A program made the position numbers and the translations under genes. A DNA stretch of 64,000 bases, from assembly GCA_025667525.1 (NCBI GenBank), contig CM046882.1, forward strand, positions 501,216,792 through 501,280,791. Reading direction: 5' to 3'. The stretch's first letter is position 1. Each line of letters starts with the position of its first letter. This DNA is from Glebionis coronaria (lineage: Eukaryota > Streptophyta > Magnoliopsida > Asterales > Asteraceae). The notes beneath the pieces are model-generated. The model saw only the letters and a program-made list of their open reading frames with translations, ran no database searches and was not told the origin of the DNA. Below, one piece after another: positions 1 through 11,697 of this stretch.

Positions 1-581
1 ATGTCTTGGCAGCATGCAAAGTTGATATACTATGCATGCTACAGTGCCTCATGGTTTAGTAAAACTAACCCATACTCACCTGTGGACACAATCTAGAATT
101 GTGATAAGAGTAGCATATGGATACCCAAAAATCCTAAAGGTTCCTAAAACCTCCCCTTAAACATAGATACAAAGAGTTTGCCAAAAATATGCATGAACAT
201 AAAAAATTTATGTCAAGATAGGAATGAAACATTCCAACCATCATCCATAAACAAAAACATGTCCAAATGCTTCTCCTTTGATCCATAAGCAACTCTGTAT
301 CCAATGGTATACTGCTAACACCATCTGCACATTTAGATTAAAAACCACAAAACTAACATTGTTGCTGACAACGCCCCGATAACACATAACAGCGTTGAAG
401 GAGGCTTTGTCAGCGTTAGACAATTATATTGCTGACAACGTTGCAAAAACACTTATCAGTGTTCAAACAACCTTTGTCAGTGTTAGAAAAATATAGTGGA
501 AAATCTAAATTATCAATAAGACCAATAATAATAATGCATCATCCTGTACATACTTTTACAAAAAGAATCCAAAACACATAC
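1..581 (-). other. copia-1 non-coding region downstream of pol, with a motif array and an internal purine tract
   Basis: No gene is seen here. The stretch is the counterpart of 37507-38095 in copia-2. Between about 365 and 485 lie six copies of the ARCGYT motif (cytosine of the central CG, or its decayed TG, at 372, 393, 414, 439, 460 and 481), spaced 21, 21, 25, 21 and 21 bp. A pyrimidine run at 150-158 is a polypurine tract (AAGGGGAGG) on the element strand and is conserved in copia-2. Confidence 0.8.
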
Positions 582-3500
582 TTAAGTGAGATTAACCATT
601 CCAATACTTGTTACCAAGTACTGAAATCTTCCAGTATCAAAAGGTTTAGTTAATAAATCTGACACATTTTCCTCAGTGTCAACCCTATCTGGATGTATTA
701 AACCTTTCTCAAAGCAATCTCTTATAAAATGGTGTCTAATTTCTATGTGTTTAGTTTTAGAATGATGCACAGGATTCTTAATGATGCATAAAGTACTATT
801 ATTGTCCATAAATATCTTAGTATGCATGAAGTTATACCCATAATCCAACAGCTGGTTCTGAATCCACAACACTTGACCACAACATGCTGCTGCAGCCACA
901 TATTCTGCTTCAGTTGTAGAGTTAGCCACCACTGTTTGTTTCTTGCATTGCCAAGATATTAATCTGCTCCCAAGAAATTGACATCCACCAGTTGTGGATT
1001 TCCTATCAAACTTGTCACCACCATAATCACTATCTGAATATGCAATCAGCTCCAATGGTGAATCCTTTGGGTACCACAAACCAAGAGTAGGAAAACATCT
1101 TAGGTACCTAAAGATCCTCTTCACAACATAAAGGTGACATTCTTTGGGAGTCACTTGATGGCGTGCACATGCACACACAGCAAACATGATATCAGGTCTG
1201 GAAGCAGTAAGATACATCAAGGATCCAATCATGGATCTATAATGCCTGACATCAACATCTTTCCCATCTCCAATCTTTCCCCAAGGGTGTTCTCTATCCA
1301 TAGGAGTAGAAGCCCTCTTTTCATGTGGAGAAAAGCCAAACTTCTTCAAGATTTCAGCAACATATTTGTCTTGGGAGATGAAGATACCCTCTTCTTTCTG
1401 CTGAACTTGTAAACCAAGAAAGAAGTTCATCTCCCCCATAGCACTCATCTTGAATTTGTCTGTCATGAGCTTGGAGAAATCCTTACTCATCTTTGGATTA
1501 GTAGACCCAAAAATGATATCATCAACATAGACCTGCACAAGCAACACATCTTTGCCTTTCTTCTTTGTAAATAGTGTCTGATCTATGGTGCCCCTTTTGA
1601 ATCCATTGTCCACCAAATAGGTAGACAAAGTACCATACCATGCTCTAGGGGCTTGATGAAGGCCATACATAGCCTTTTTGACTCTATACACTTTGTCTGG
1701 ATGTTCAGGATCCTCAAAACCAGGAGGTTGCATGACATAAACTTCTTCAACAATGGTGCCATACAAGAATGCACTCTTTACATCCATTTGATAGACTGTA
1801 AAGCCCATGCAAGATGCATAGGCTAGAAAAATCCTAATAGCTTCAATCCTTGCAACTGGTGCAAAGACTTCTTCATAGTCTATCCCCTCCTCTTGTGTAT
1901 AACCTTGAGCCACTAACCTTGCCTTGTTTCTGACCACAATACCTCTTTCATCTCTTTTGTTCCTGAGAACCCATCTTGTCCCAATTGGTCTGACATATCT
2001 AGGACAATCAACCAGCTCCCAAACATCCTGAATAGCAAATTGGTGAAGCTCATCCTGCATTGCTTCCACCCAACTTGGTTCTTTGAGAGCATCAAATATC
2101 TTCTTGGGTTCTTCTTGTGACAGAAAACATGCAAACAAACATGCTTGTACAAGAGGGGTATCAACCTTCTTGTGTATATTGGCAATAAATCCACCAAGAC
2201 TTTGATGGGATCTTCTTGTCTGAACTGGAGTCATAACATCACCAATGATCTGAGATGGGGGGTGATTCTTCATTGTGGAAGTGAGAACTCCTCCTTCAAA
2301 AAGTCTGGTGTCCTCAACTTCACGCTCCATGTTGCCAATATCTTCTTCATCAGACTCTCTTTGATCAACAGGGATCTCTTCATGGACATTGGAAGGTCCA
2401 CCTTGTTCAAAATTGGAAGAGAAAAGATGTGCAAAGGTGTTGTCAACGTCTGAACCTTGTTTGTCAGCGCTTGGGCTAACAACGCTTGAACTGTTGTTGT
2501 CAACGTCTGAGCCATCAACGTCTGAATTACTCTTGTCAGCGCTTGATTTGCCTTTGTCAGCACCTGAAGAACCATGCATGTTTGTATCTGGTGGTATTTG
2601 GAAACCACCATTATCTTGTCCAGCAGCAGCAGCAGCAAAAGCATCAGTCCAAATGGGAATTGTGACATATTCAAATGAAGGAGATGCCTTTTCTGCTTGT
2701 GATCCAACCCTTTCATCAACCTGTGTACCTGAAACATGAACAACTTGTTCCTCCACAACATTTGAAGTTACCTTCATAATGTCTGGATTAGTGACAGGCA
2801 TATAATTTAAAGTTCTAGATAAGGGTTCCAAATCAAACAACCAATTAGGACCACTTTCAGGATCACTAGGTTTATTCTCTAAGAACCTAACATGTACTCT
2901 TTCAACAATACGTTTGTCCTCCTTAAGATAAACCCTATAACCCTTGCTCTGCACTGAATACCCCATGAAGTAACCTTCATCACCTTTTGCACTAAATTTC
3001 CCTAAGGCATCACTAGTGTCTAAGACTACTACATGACATCCAAAAGGTCTGAGAAAACCAATATTAGGTTTTCTTCCCCAAAGTAACTCATAAGGTGTCT
3101 TGTTCTGAATTTTGTTAACCAATGCTCTATTTTGCACATAGCATGCTGTATTAACAGCCTCAGCCCAAAAGGCTATGGGGAAGTGAGCATCAGCCAACAT
3201 TGTTCTGGCTGCTTCAATTAGGGTTATATTCTTCCTTTCAGCAACCCCATTTTGTTGTGGGGTTCTAGCAATACTAAACTGCCTAGTAATTCCCTTCCTG
3301 GCACAAAAATCATCTAGCTTCTTGTTCCTAAATTCTCCACCATTATCACTCCTAAGCATCTTAACCTCATTGCCAGACCTTTTCTCAATTTGAGTGATAA
3401 ATTCAATAAGAACATCAGCTGTGTCACTCTTCATAGCTAGAAAGAATGTCCAAGTAAACCTAGAAAAGTCATCAGTGACAACAAAACAATATGACTTGCC

Positions 3501-4118
3501 ATTCAAACTTTCTATATTAGTTGGACCAAAGAGGTCCATGTGAAGCATATGAAGAGGTCTGGAACTAGTATGCACCTGCTTGGACTTAAATGAGACCTTG
3601 TGCTGCTTGCCTTTAAGACATGCAACACAAGAGTGGTCATTGTGGAAGGCCTTCTCAGGCAAACCATCAACTAAACCAAGCCTCACAAGTCTATTTATAT
3701 TTTTAAAGTTTATGTGCCCTAGTCTCCTGTGCCACAAATTACTTTCATCTACTGAGGCCTTAGCATAAAAACAAGACATATTTGTATTCACTTTAATCCC
3801 ATTTAAATTCACATTGTATATGTCCTTATGCCTAGGTGTTCTATACTCAATATACTTCTCATCAGGGATCTTAAAATCCTTGCTTAACACCAAACACTCA
3901 GTATCAGTGAAAAGAACCTTATTTTTGTTATCACACACTTGTGATACACTAAGCAGATTATAGTCCAGTTCTTTTACCAGGAAGACATTCTCAAAACGTA
4001 GATTATTGGTGAGAAGGGTTCCTTTGCCTGTGTTGGTGCCGTAGCCCCCTCCAAAGTATACCTTATCACCATCTTGAATAGGAGTGAAGTTTGTCAGATA
4101 GTCTTCCTTTCCTGTCAT
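582..4118 (-). pseudogene. copia-1 pol: integrase, reverse transcriptase and RNase H
   Basis: An open frame of 1178 codons, counted from the first internal Met. It carries the GAG-pre-integrase zinc module (HRRLGH, then CVAC), an integrase core with the D, D, E residues ([22 protein letters not shown]), the copia RT active site YVDD, and RNase H motifs ([23 protein letters not shown]). The true pol frame begins further upstream, near 4190, and should include the protease motif [11 protein letters not shown]. Codon 4146-4148, seven codons upstream of the protease Asp region, is TGA where copia-2 has GGA, so the protease end is cut off from any start. The rest of the frame is intact. It would make the enzymes that copy and insert the element. 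One change to note is Ile for the usual Arg in the ERKNRT block. The linker between integrase and RT (2400-2600) holds an array of the ARCGYT motif that encodes A-D-K-like repeats. Confidence 0.92.
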
Positions 4119-4195
4119 GTGCCTTGAGCATCCACTATCCCAATATCAATAGTCATTGATCTGCTTTTGAATGCCCTGCACATAAAGAAAACAAA

Positions 4196-7027
4196 TTAGT
4201 TTTCTTTGGGAACCCAAGTCTCAGAAGACTTGGATTCATCTGGTTGTTCAATAAGAACAGACTTAGTTCTCACAACAACCCCATTCTCATCCCTTTTAGG
4301 ATGAAATACCCAGTTAACCCCAATTGGTTTTGTAATGACTTTTGAAATATAGTTAAACCTGTTGCAAGTCATTGAAATTCCATTATTATTAGGGTTTTGA
4401 TCTTTCTTGGGTCTCCATGTTAAGCTTGAAGAAGCTTTAGACCCCTTACCTTGTGGCTGCAAATACTTAGGTCTGGTCACGTTTCTGTCAGCGTTGGATT
4501 TTGTCCTGTCAACGCTGAATTTACCTTTATCAGCGTTGAACCTAGGGTTTGCTACAGGAACCCATTGCCTATTTGACCAGGTATTTGTCTTTTGAAAAGG
4601 TCTTTGTCCATGAGTGTTAGACCTTCTAGTAAAGAATGGGGTTGGTCTAATCACTTGTGGACTTCGCTGCACACCAGGTCTGGGTCTGACAACGTTTGAC
4701 TTCCTAACAACGTTGACTTTCTTCCTATCAGCGCTGAAATTGTTCCTATCAGCGCTGACTTTGGGAGCGTTGACACATTTGTATGCCAAATGTGAAAAGC
4801 TACCACAAGTATAACAGGCGTTCTTAGACACATTCTTAGGTCTAGAAGCAAAGAAACCTGTTCCATGATTGTTAACTTGGCTCTTGGGTGACCTATTATT
4901 TCTATACATCTCTGCATATTTAATGGTAGGTCTTCTAACAGTGTTGGAGCCTAGGTCAACAGCTTTACCAGTAACTGGGTGAGTAACCTTAATGGGTGGG
5001 GATTCAATGGGACTTTCACACAGCAAACCTCCCTTAACAAATAAAGTAGGGTTAGCTTTCTTCCACTCATTTAGGTCAGTCAGTTTTTGTTGATACTCTT
5101 CTACTGGGGTGACAACTCTTGGTGGAGGAATAAATTCCTCTTCTTGGCATTCTGGAATACCAGTCCAAGATAAATCCTTTCTAAGGACACCATAGAAGTC
5201 ACCAGCTGGTGGTGGAACCAGAGAGTAATCATTCTCATTCATCCCAAGCCCAGTCATATCCTTAGGATCTCTTTGTTTAGCTACACAGTCTCCTAGGGCT
5301 TGGGTGGCTCTATCAAATCTTTGAATCTTGAGGTCAACATTATCTTTATTCTTAATGGCCTCATCTAACTTAGCCTGTAGGTCTTTATTGACTTTTGACA
5401 TGATATTTCTAACATCCATACTACCCTCTAGCTCATGTTTTAAGATATTTATCTTATCTTTTAAATCAAATTCCATTTTCTTGTATTCAGAAACGGTTTT
5501 CTCAGTTTCAGTAAGAGCTAGTTGGTAATTGGATAATTTACACCTTTCAGTGCTCATATCCTCTTTTAGTTTTAACACTTCTTTGTTAAGTCTGTCAGTG
5601 TTTAACCTACAACCTTTGCTACAAAAAGCATCATCATATACCTCATTATCAGATTAAGAGGAGGAGTGTGCCATGAGAGCATATTCAACATGCTCTTCTT
5701 CTTCAATGTCAGCAATCAAAGCTTTGTCCTCTTCAGCATCCTTGGCCAGATAGCTCCAATCCCATCCAGTACCATCAATTCCTTGAACTGCAACCATGGC
5801 TTTGGAGTCTTGAGCTTTAACAACCTGACTTGAGGGTTTACCAGCATCAGATCTTCTAGGAGATCTGCATTCCCTCATGAAGTGCCCCATGCGATGACAG
5901 TTGTAGCACTCAACTTTGGATTTATCAAATCCAGCAGTGTCTTTAGCATAGAAGGTCATCTTCTTCTTGAACCTCCTATTCCACCTATTTGCTCTTATAC
6001 TAGCAAGAGCCATGTTCCACTTGATGTCCATCTCTTCCAAGTGTTCATCACTTATCTGCTCAAGGTCCTCATATGTAATCACTGAACCATTGGGCAAAGA
6101 AGCAATGTAAGCACAAACAGTATCCAAATCCAAACCAGCAGGTTTAACTCTTGGTGAGTCATTCATGAATGTGTCAGCGTCTGAAAAGGAGACGTTGACA
6201 GGACTTGTTCCAGCGCTGACCAATGGTGATCCAGTAACTGGATGCATAAAAGAGTCCTGTTGATTGAATTGACCTTCGCTTTGAGAAAAGAAGGCCATGT
6301 TGCTGGTGCTAGCTTTGCTTGAAAGAGTTTCATCTTCCAACAATCTTAGTTTGTTGTAGATGTCATCAAACGAAGAGCTCTTGTGAGTATTATTGGCAAG
6401 AATAGATCTTGCCTCAATCTTCCATGTCTCACCAAGACTTTTCAGAAAAGTAGCATTGATGTCAATATCACCAACTTGTGTCCCCATGAAGGACAATTTG
6501 CTTGTGATGTCAAGCAATCTGCTTCTCACACTGCTCAGTTTCTCATTGGGCTGAGCTTTGAAGACAGCATAATCATGCAGAAGTTGCTTTTTCTTTTCTT
6601 CCTTAGTTTCTGCATTACCACCATATGCAACTTCAATTGCTTCCCAAAGATCCTTAGCAGATTCATAGCTTCTATATTTGTGCTGATTTTCTTGTCCTAG
6701 AGACACTTTCAAAATATTTAGGGCTTTCATGTCAGCCCTTTTCTTTGCAATATCTTCAGCACTTACAGCTCTACCATCTCCAGGTTTTTCTTTCTTATCT
6801 TCATCAGGACATCCTTCAACAGCTGTTCTTGTCGCAATGGCATTCAGAATCTTTTGAGCTTTATTGAATGAGTTTCCATATTCAATAATGTCCCAGAGTG
6901 TGTAGTCAAAGATCCCCAGATATTGTTCAAAGTTGAACCTCCATAAGTCAAAGTTGGTTGCATCAAGCATGGGAATCTTGATGTTTGGTAAGGATGAAGA
7001 GGAGGACATGATGTTTGCTTCAGACAT
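4196..7027 (-). pseudogene. copia-1 gag, interrupted by one stop codon
   Basis: Two collinear stretches (5654-7027, 457 codons, and 4196-5578) lie in the same frame and are separated only by a TAA at 5654-5656, where copia-2 has TCA (Ser). The N-terminal half is a copia-type Gag (retrotran_gag/UBN2-like) that ends in a CCHC knuckle, [14 protein letters not shown]. The second half has a predicted coiled coil (heptads around [17 protein letters not shown]), then a second knuckle, [14 protein letters not shown], and an N/S-A-D-R/K-rich tail. Gag would package the element RNA into particles. The start ATG at 7027 matches the copia-2 start in position and context. The end, WVPKEN followed by TAA, is also identical in copia-2, so that stop is native to the family and only the internal TAA is a lesion. 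Confidence 0.9.
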
Positions 7028-7113
7028 GATGTTTTTAGGGTTTTGAGAAAATTAGGGCTTTGGTGTTCGTATATCGTTCTGGTGTTCTTCAAAGATCAAA
7101 AGTTCCTCAACAA

Positions 7114-7125
7114 GCTCTGATACCA
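7114..7125 (-). other. copia-1 primer binding site (initiator Met tRNA)
   Basis: On the minus strand this reads TGGTATCAGAGC, complementary to the 3' end of plant initiator Met tRNA. It lies two bases inside the 5' LTR, the standard position for Ty1/copia elements. Confidence 0.95.
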
Positions 7126-7127
7126 CT

Positions 7128-7654
7128 TGTTGATCCCAAACTTAGATCGATTAGCTTTGTGTATACGAGATTAGATCAAGTATAACACGTAGAGAAACCT
7201 TTGTTGTATGCTTTGTGAATCTAAGTATTATGCGGAATTTAATACTTAAACAAGAACACAAGATGTAAACAATACTTTCACTTTGATTATCAATGTCGAA
7301 CTTGCTTACAATGAAAGATGTTTACGAATGAAAAACTTAATGAAAACTTGATACAAAACATTAACCTAAAGGCCTTCTTTTATAGATTAAGAAGCCTTGT
7401 ACAATAAGCTACGTATCAACTATTCTAGGTAAAGATAAACATAGAAAATACATTGTCGTTTCTATCCTTACTAGAAGTATTCTAGAACATAATAAACGTG
7501 TAGCTCACATCTTCCATCAGTGCTTGTCTTCAATCTGTCAACGCTTGACTTTAACTTGTCAACGCTTAAGCTGTCAGCGCTCACTTTGCTTTTGTCAACG
7601 CTTGAGTTGTTCTTGTCAGCGTTCAAGTGATCTGGCCTTAATTTATTCCCAACA
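7128..7654 (-). repeat. copia-1 5' LTR
   Basis: A 527-bp LTR. On the element strand it starts TGTTGGGAATAA and ends GGGATCAACA, giving TG...CA ends. It matches the 524-bp LTRs of copia-2 closely. A TATA box (TATAAAA) is at 7378-7384. Near the U3 start are six ARCGYT motif copies spaced 21, 21, 15, 21 and 21 bp (7521, 7542, 7563, 7578, 7599 and 7620), exactly the spacing seen in copia-2. The bases just outside the LTR are GGTAA (7655-7659), one half of a target duplication whose partner is outside the window. Confidence 0.93.
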
Positions 7655-7779
7655 GGTAAGTCGTACACGTTTTAGGAAAAACGTGTATGTGGCAAGTATT
7701 AAGTCTTACGCTTTAGGAAAAACGTAAAACCGAATAAATGCGGGTTTGTTCTCGAAGGAGGTGTGTGGATTAATGTGCC
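7655..7779. other. Spacer between copia-1 and the neighbouring LTR
   Basis: 125 bp with no gene. It contains two degenerate copies of a short phrase (acgttttaggaaaaacgt at about 7666 and cgctttaggaaaaacgta at about 7710), a small inverted or direct repeat of unknown meaning. Confidence 0.5.
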
Positions 7780-10700
7780 AATTATATAAAATCAAGTTTG
7801 GATTAGTGACGTTTTTGGTTTACGAGAGAAAAATTAAAGACGAGCTACGATTACGATTACACTATGACGTTATGACGTAAAACGATGACGTAATTACGTA
7901 AAACGCGACAAAATTAAAAATTAAACCTAAAAATTAATTAAAAGATTAAACTAAGTCTAAAATAATATAAATAAGAATAAAAATCCAACAAATATATTTT
8001 AAAACCTTTTAATAATTAAATATTCAATTTTAAATGCTAATTAAAGCCCTAAAATTAAATATAATTAACAAAATGTCCAAAATATTATTTTATTGAACAA
8101 ATAACTCACTTATATTATTTAAAGACTAAAGAGTATTTTTCCTAAATTTTCAAAACTATTTTTCTATTTTTAAATCACTAAAAACTATTTTTTAACTAAA
8201 ATAATCATAAAAAATAATAAAATAATGCTAAAAATAATTTGACAATTTTAAAAATCCTAATTTATACTAATGAACAGTAAAAAAATGAAAAAGTTTGAAA
8301 GAAGTAAAATTTGCACTAAAAGACAAAACTGATTATAATAAAACCTTAATTAAATTTAATTAAAATCTAAAAATTACTTAAAACAGTGAGCAGTAAAATA
8401 TTTTTAAACTAAAAATCTAAAAAAAAATTTCTAAGTCTATGAAAATTTTTAAAACTGAAAAATATTGAATTTTTACACTAAAAGACAAAAAACAGAAAAT
8501 TAAAAAGTAATTAAAATAGCAATTAAATCTAAAAAATATTAAATGAACAGTAACAGAAAAATCAAAAATTAAATAAGAAAAATAACAAAATTTGTTTGAA
8601 GTCCTAATTCCTATTTAAGATCACTAAAGATAAAAAAAAGTGAAAACTGAAAGTGACATCTGACTTGTTTTGTTTTCTAGCAAAGCAGAGGGAATTTTAA
8701 CACTGGCAGTGGAACTTGGTTCCCACTGATAGAACAAAAAACAAGGTCTGCTTGGTTTTTGGCTTGTATCTTGTTGGATACTTGGTTTTACTTGGATACA
8801 AGGGCACCCCCACAACCAGTTGGGTTGTGGGGAGTCAAATATACAATAAAACACACAGGTCTAACACAAGAAAATCACAAAAAGAGCACCAATCAAGTTA
8901 CTGATATAACTGTTGGGGACTTGGGCTGTTTGCTGATCTAGTTGGCAATTGGGTGAGTTTTGGTTGGCCAAAACTCACTCAATTCCTTCACAAACACCCA
9001 CAAATCAAGTCCTAGCCCTAGATACTACCCAAAGCTAGCAGGCAACACAAAGTGAGGGCATAATTTATACTAAAACAAGCAAATTAGGACCTACTGATTA
9101 TTAGACAGATTTCACCAAAAATGAGCATGCATTTTCTGATTAAACACACCAAACTCAAAGGTAATCATTGAAAACAACTTATAACAACTACAAAAGGGTG
9201 TGTTAACTGATTATAAGCCAAAATCTATCACAAGTTTGACTTAAATCCCAAATCCAAACACCCCTTTAAGATTCAGAAAATGGTTTTTTGCAAATCAAAT
9301 GTTTTTAAAACTTAACTAAACTGATGATAAGAGTCCTAAACATGCATAAGAACCTATATTAAGCATAAATAAGCAAAACCTAACACATAAAACAAGATAT
9401 CTCACAAAAATCATAATAATCACATAAAACTCAAAAAATTAAAGTCAATATGGTTCAAGCCCGTACCCCAAGCTGATGCTTTCTAGAGACCTATTTGAGA
9501 GCTTTTGCAAGCTTATGAACAAGTAGAGATGGCTTGTTGTTGGAATCACAAGTGACCCAAAGCCCTAAATATCTTCAATAGATGGAAAAATAGAGAAAAT
9601 GGGATGAGAGACTGCTTGTTGTACTTGTAACCTGCACAACCACCACAAAACAAAGAAAGAGATTCAAGTTGAATAAGCTGATGCCAAGAAGCTTGTCAGG
9701 CTTAATGGAATAAGCTTAGTCAACAGTAAATGTGAGAAGGTAAAAGATTTAAAAAAAATCTTTAAAACTGAAATTCTTAAAAACTTTGATACAAACTTAA
9801 CTTAAGTATTGGATTAATCTCTTGAATCCACTTTCACTTCCTCAAGAGGATTAATCCAAGCTTATGAAACAATTTCCCAAAGGCCAATAAAACTGATTTT
9901 CTGAAAATCAGTTAAGGAGAAAAAAAATGTTTTAAAACTAAAATCCTTGGATTTTTTAAACTAACTTGCATTAAATATAAACTTAAACTAGAAAACACAG
10001 TAAAATTGGAACTCAGTTATTGCACAATTTAAAATATTTTCATTTTCATTACTTAATTAAAAAAGGGTACAAAAAACTGGAACAAGAGTAATATGAGTAC
10101 AGGCACCCATATTTATACAAAAGCTAGGACTATTCTAGAACAGAAATAAAATAATGCTAATATAAAACCCTAATACAAGTGATTTCCAAGAATGCCCCTC
10201 TGATTTGAATCCGAATTTGGTCAAGGATGGAGTCTTGTGACTTCTGAGATGAAACAGCTGTCTAGGATTGATCTTGAGCGTCCATTAATCCTTTGGGACC
10301 ACGTTTTGAATCTTGGACGTTGATGTGGTCAAGTGACACGTGATGGGTGTAGCAGGGGAGGGGACAAAAGGTGGAGTAGTCGTTTTCTGGGTGTAAGGAT
10401 GTGTTGGGAGTAGGGTTTGGATGAAAACCCCCAAGTTTGATTAGGTTTTAGTTAATGATTGTAGTTAATTAATCCTGGGGTTTTTAGGGTTCTTGGGGTA
10501 GGATTAGGGGTGATTATGGTGATGATGGTGAATAGTGATTGTTTCCCACCGATTTTAATTATATTAAAATCGTTTAAAACTGGTTTAATAAATAAAAAAC
10601 GAGTTAAGTGGGGTGGAGTCTGACGTGGAGAGGAGGTGTTGTAAGATTAGGTGAAAGGTTTGAGTGGGGTGACGTGTCGAAAGGTGAGTGGTGGGGAGAG

Positions 10701-11219
10701 GTTTATATGTCTGGTCCATTTGGCCCCTATACTTCCATCTTCTTGTCTTTTTAGTTTCAACAGCCCATGAACAAAATCCTTTTGTTATACAAGTTTCTTT
10801 TTTTAGATTTTTGCCACAAAAACTTTCTTAAACTTGTACCAAGGATTAAACTTGCAATTTGACCATATTTCAAGGGCTAATTATGTCATGACTTCAATCT
10901 TCAAGGACCATACTTGTATGACTTGATTCTTGGAGGACTTTTCTTGCCAAATCTTCAAAAGTTGAGGGACCATTCTTGCCAATTCTTCAAACTTCAAGGT
11001 CATTTTTGGAAATTTCATTCTTGGGCCCGGTTCTTTGTGCGGCTTCGTTTCCCGTGTTCGTTAATGCTTGATTCTTGTAATCTTTTGGTGAATTCAGGAT
11101 ATCCGTACCTAAAATACACAATGAACAAACACAAGCATATATTTGGGTATTTTGACGATATTTTAAGCGTTTTAAGCCCGATTTGGACGATGAGACTATG
11201 TATAATTACAGTCTCATCA
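7780..11219 (-). repeat. Probable solo LTR of an Athila-like Ty3/gypsy family
   Basis: 3.4 kb of AT-rich, ORF-poor DNA. Read on the minus strand, the first few hundred bases resemble the start of the gypsy-B LTR in style: phrases such as a fallen-short 'aaggaccatacttg', 'tgagggaccattcttg' and purine-rich pieces recur in the same order. It starts TGATGAGACT with an inverted partner AGTCTCATC, and ends in ATT like the gypsy-A and gypsy-B LTRs. The flanking pentamers are GTGCC (7775-7779) and GTACC (11220-11224), a target duplication with one mismatch. No internal region follows, so a solo LTR left by LTR-LTR recombination is the best reading. The boundaries are my inference. The longest open frames inside are short and unrecognised. 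Confidence 0.55.
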
Positions 11220-11690
11220 GTACCGCATCTATGTAAGTGATTTATATCAAGATTTATAGCCCGAAAACACTAAAAAAATTTAATTCGGGATGATTTAGAG
11301 GAAAAAATCACACGAATCAAATTAATAACCAACAACCAAACACAATCTACCCCGTGGCAATTGATACCAATGTTGTTCCCTAATTTATTCACTTCACCAT
11401 GTAATAGAAAATAGATGAAAAGAATGAGGATTTTAGAGAGAGAAAGTAGTGAGAGAAAGTAGAGAGAAGGTGGAGAAACTTTATGAAATTAGATTAAAGA
11501 AAATGAGAACATCCTTGCCACCCTCCTAACATGCTAGGAGGGTACTTATATAGTCCACCCACATGCGGGCTTTCTTAATGGACTATATTGTTTTGGGCCG
11601 GGCTTGAATAAATGCTTAGTACCTTGAAATAGGCCTTTTAAGCTAACCATCAAGCCCGTAATGTCACGACTATTTTAACTAACTATTACA
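11220..11690 (-). repeat. Remnant of another copia element: LTR and primer site
   Basis: On the minus strand, 11371-11690 starts TGTAATAGTTAG and ends GGGAACAACA (TG...CA, about 320 bp). One base inward lies TTGGTATCAATTGCC, whose TGGTATCA matches the initiator Met tRNA primer site. A TATA box (CTATATAAG on the minus strand) at about 11547-11555 is followed by an exact 8-bp inverted repeat (CCCTCCTA and TAGGAGGG, 11521-11542). The remaining 150 bp (11220-11370) would be the start of its internal region. The rest of the element is missing, apparently lost or displaced by the flanking gypsy LTRs. Confidence 0.55.
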
Positions 11691-11697
11691 ACGTTCT

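Larger units (their letters stand above)
1..7654 (-). mobile_element. copia-1: Ty1/copia (Sirevirus-type) retrotransposon, truncated by the window edge
   Basis: Read on the minus strand, this contains in order a 5' LTR (7128-7654), an initiator-Met primer site, gag with zinc knuckles, and pol with the copia order protease-integrase-RT-RNase H, followed by a non-coding 3' stretch that runs off the window at base 1. It is the same family as copia-2 (30376-42410) in opposite orientation. The two match domain for domain, and 1-581 matches the reverse complement of roughly 37507-38095. By analogy, a third ORF and the 3' LTR should lie to the left of the window. The element carries two visible nonsense changes (5654-5656 and 4146-4148), so this copy is probably not autonomous. 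The left boundary and the target duplication cannot be seen. Confidence 0.93.

Noticed and set aside
2389..2739. 116-codon plus-strand frame with repeated L-S-A-L/T-S-E phrases
   Set aside because: It is the antisense shadow of the motif array in the copia-1 integrase-RT linker; the repeats come from the motif read on the other strand.
8624..8941. Overlapping short frames on both strands near 8.7 kb
   Set aside because: All lie within the probable solo LTR, and none resembles a known protein.
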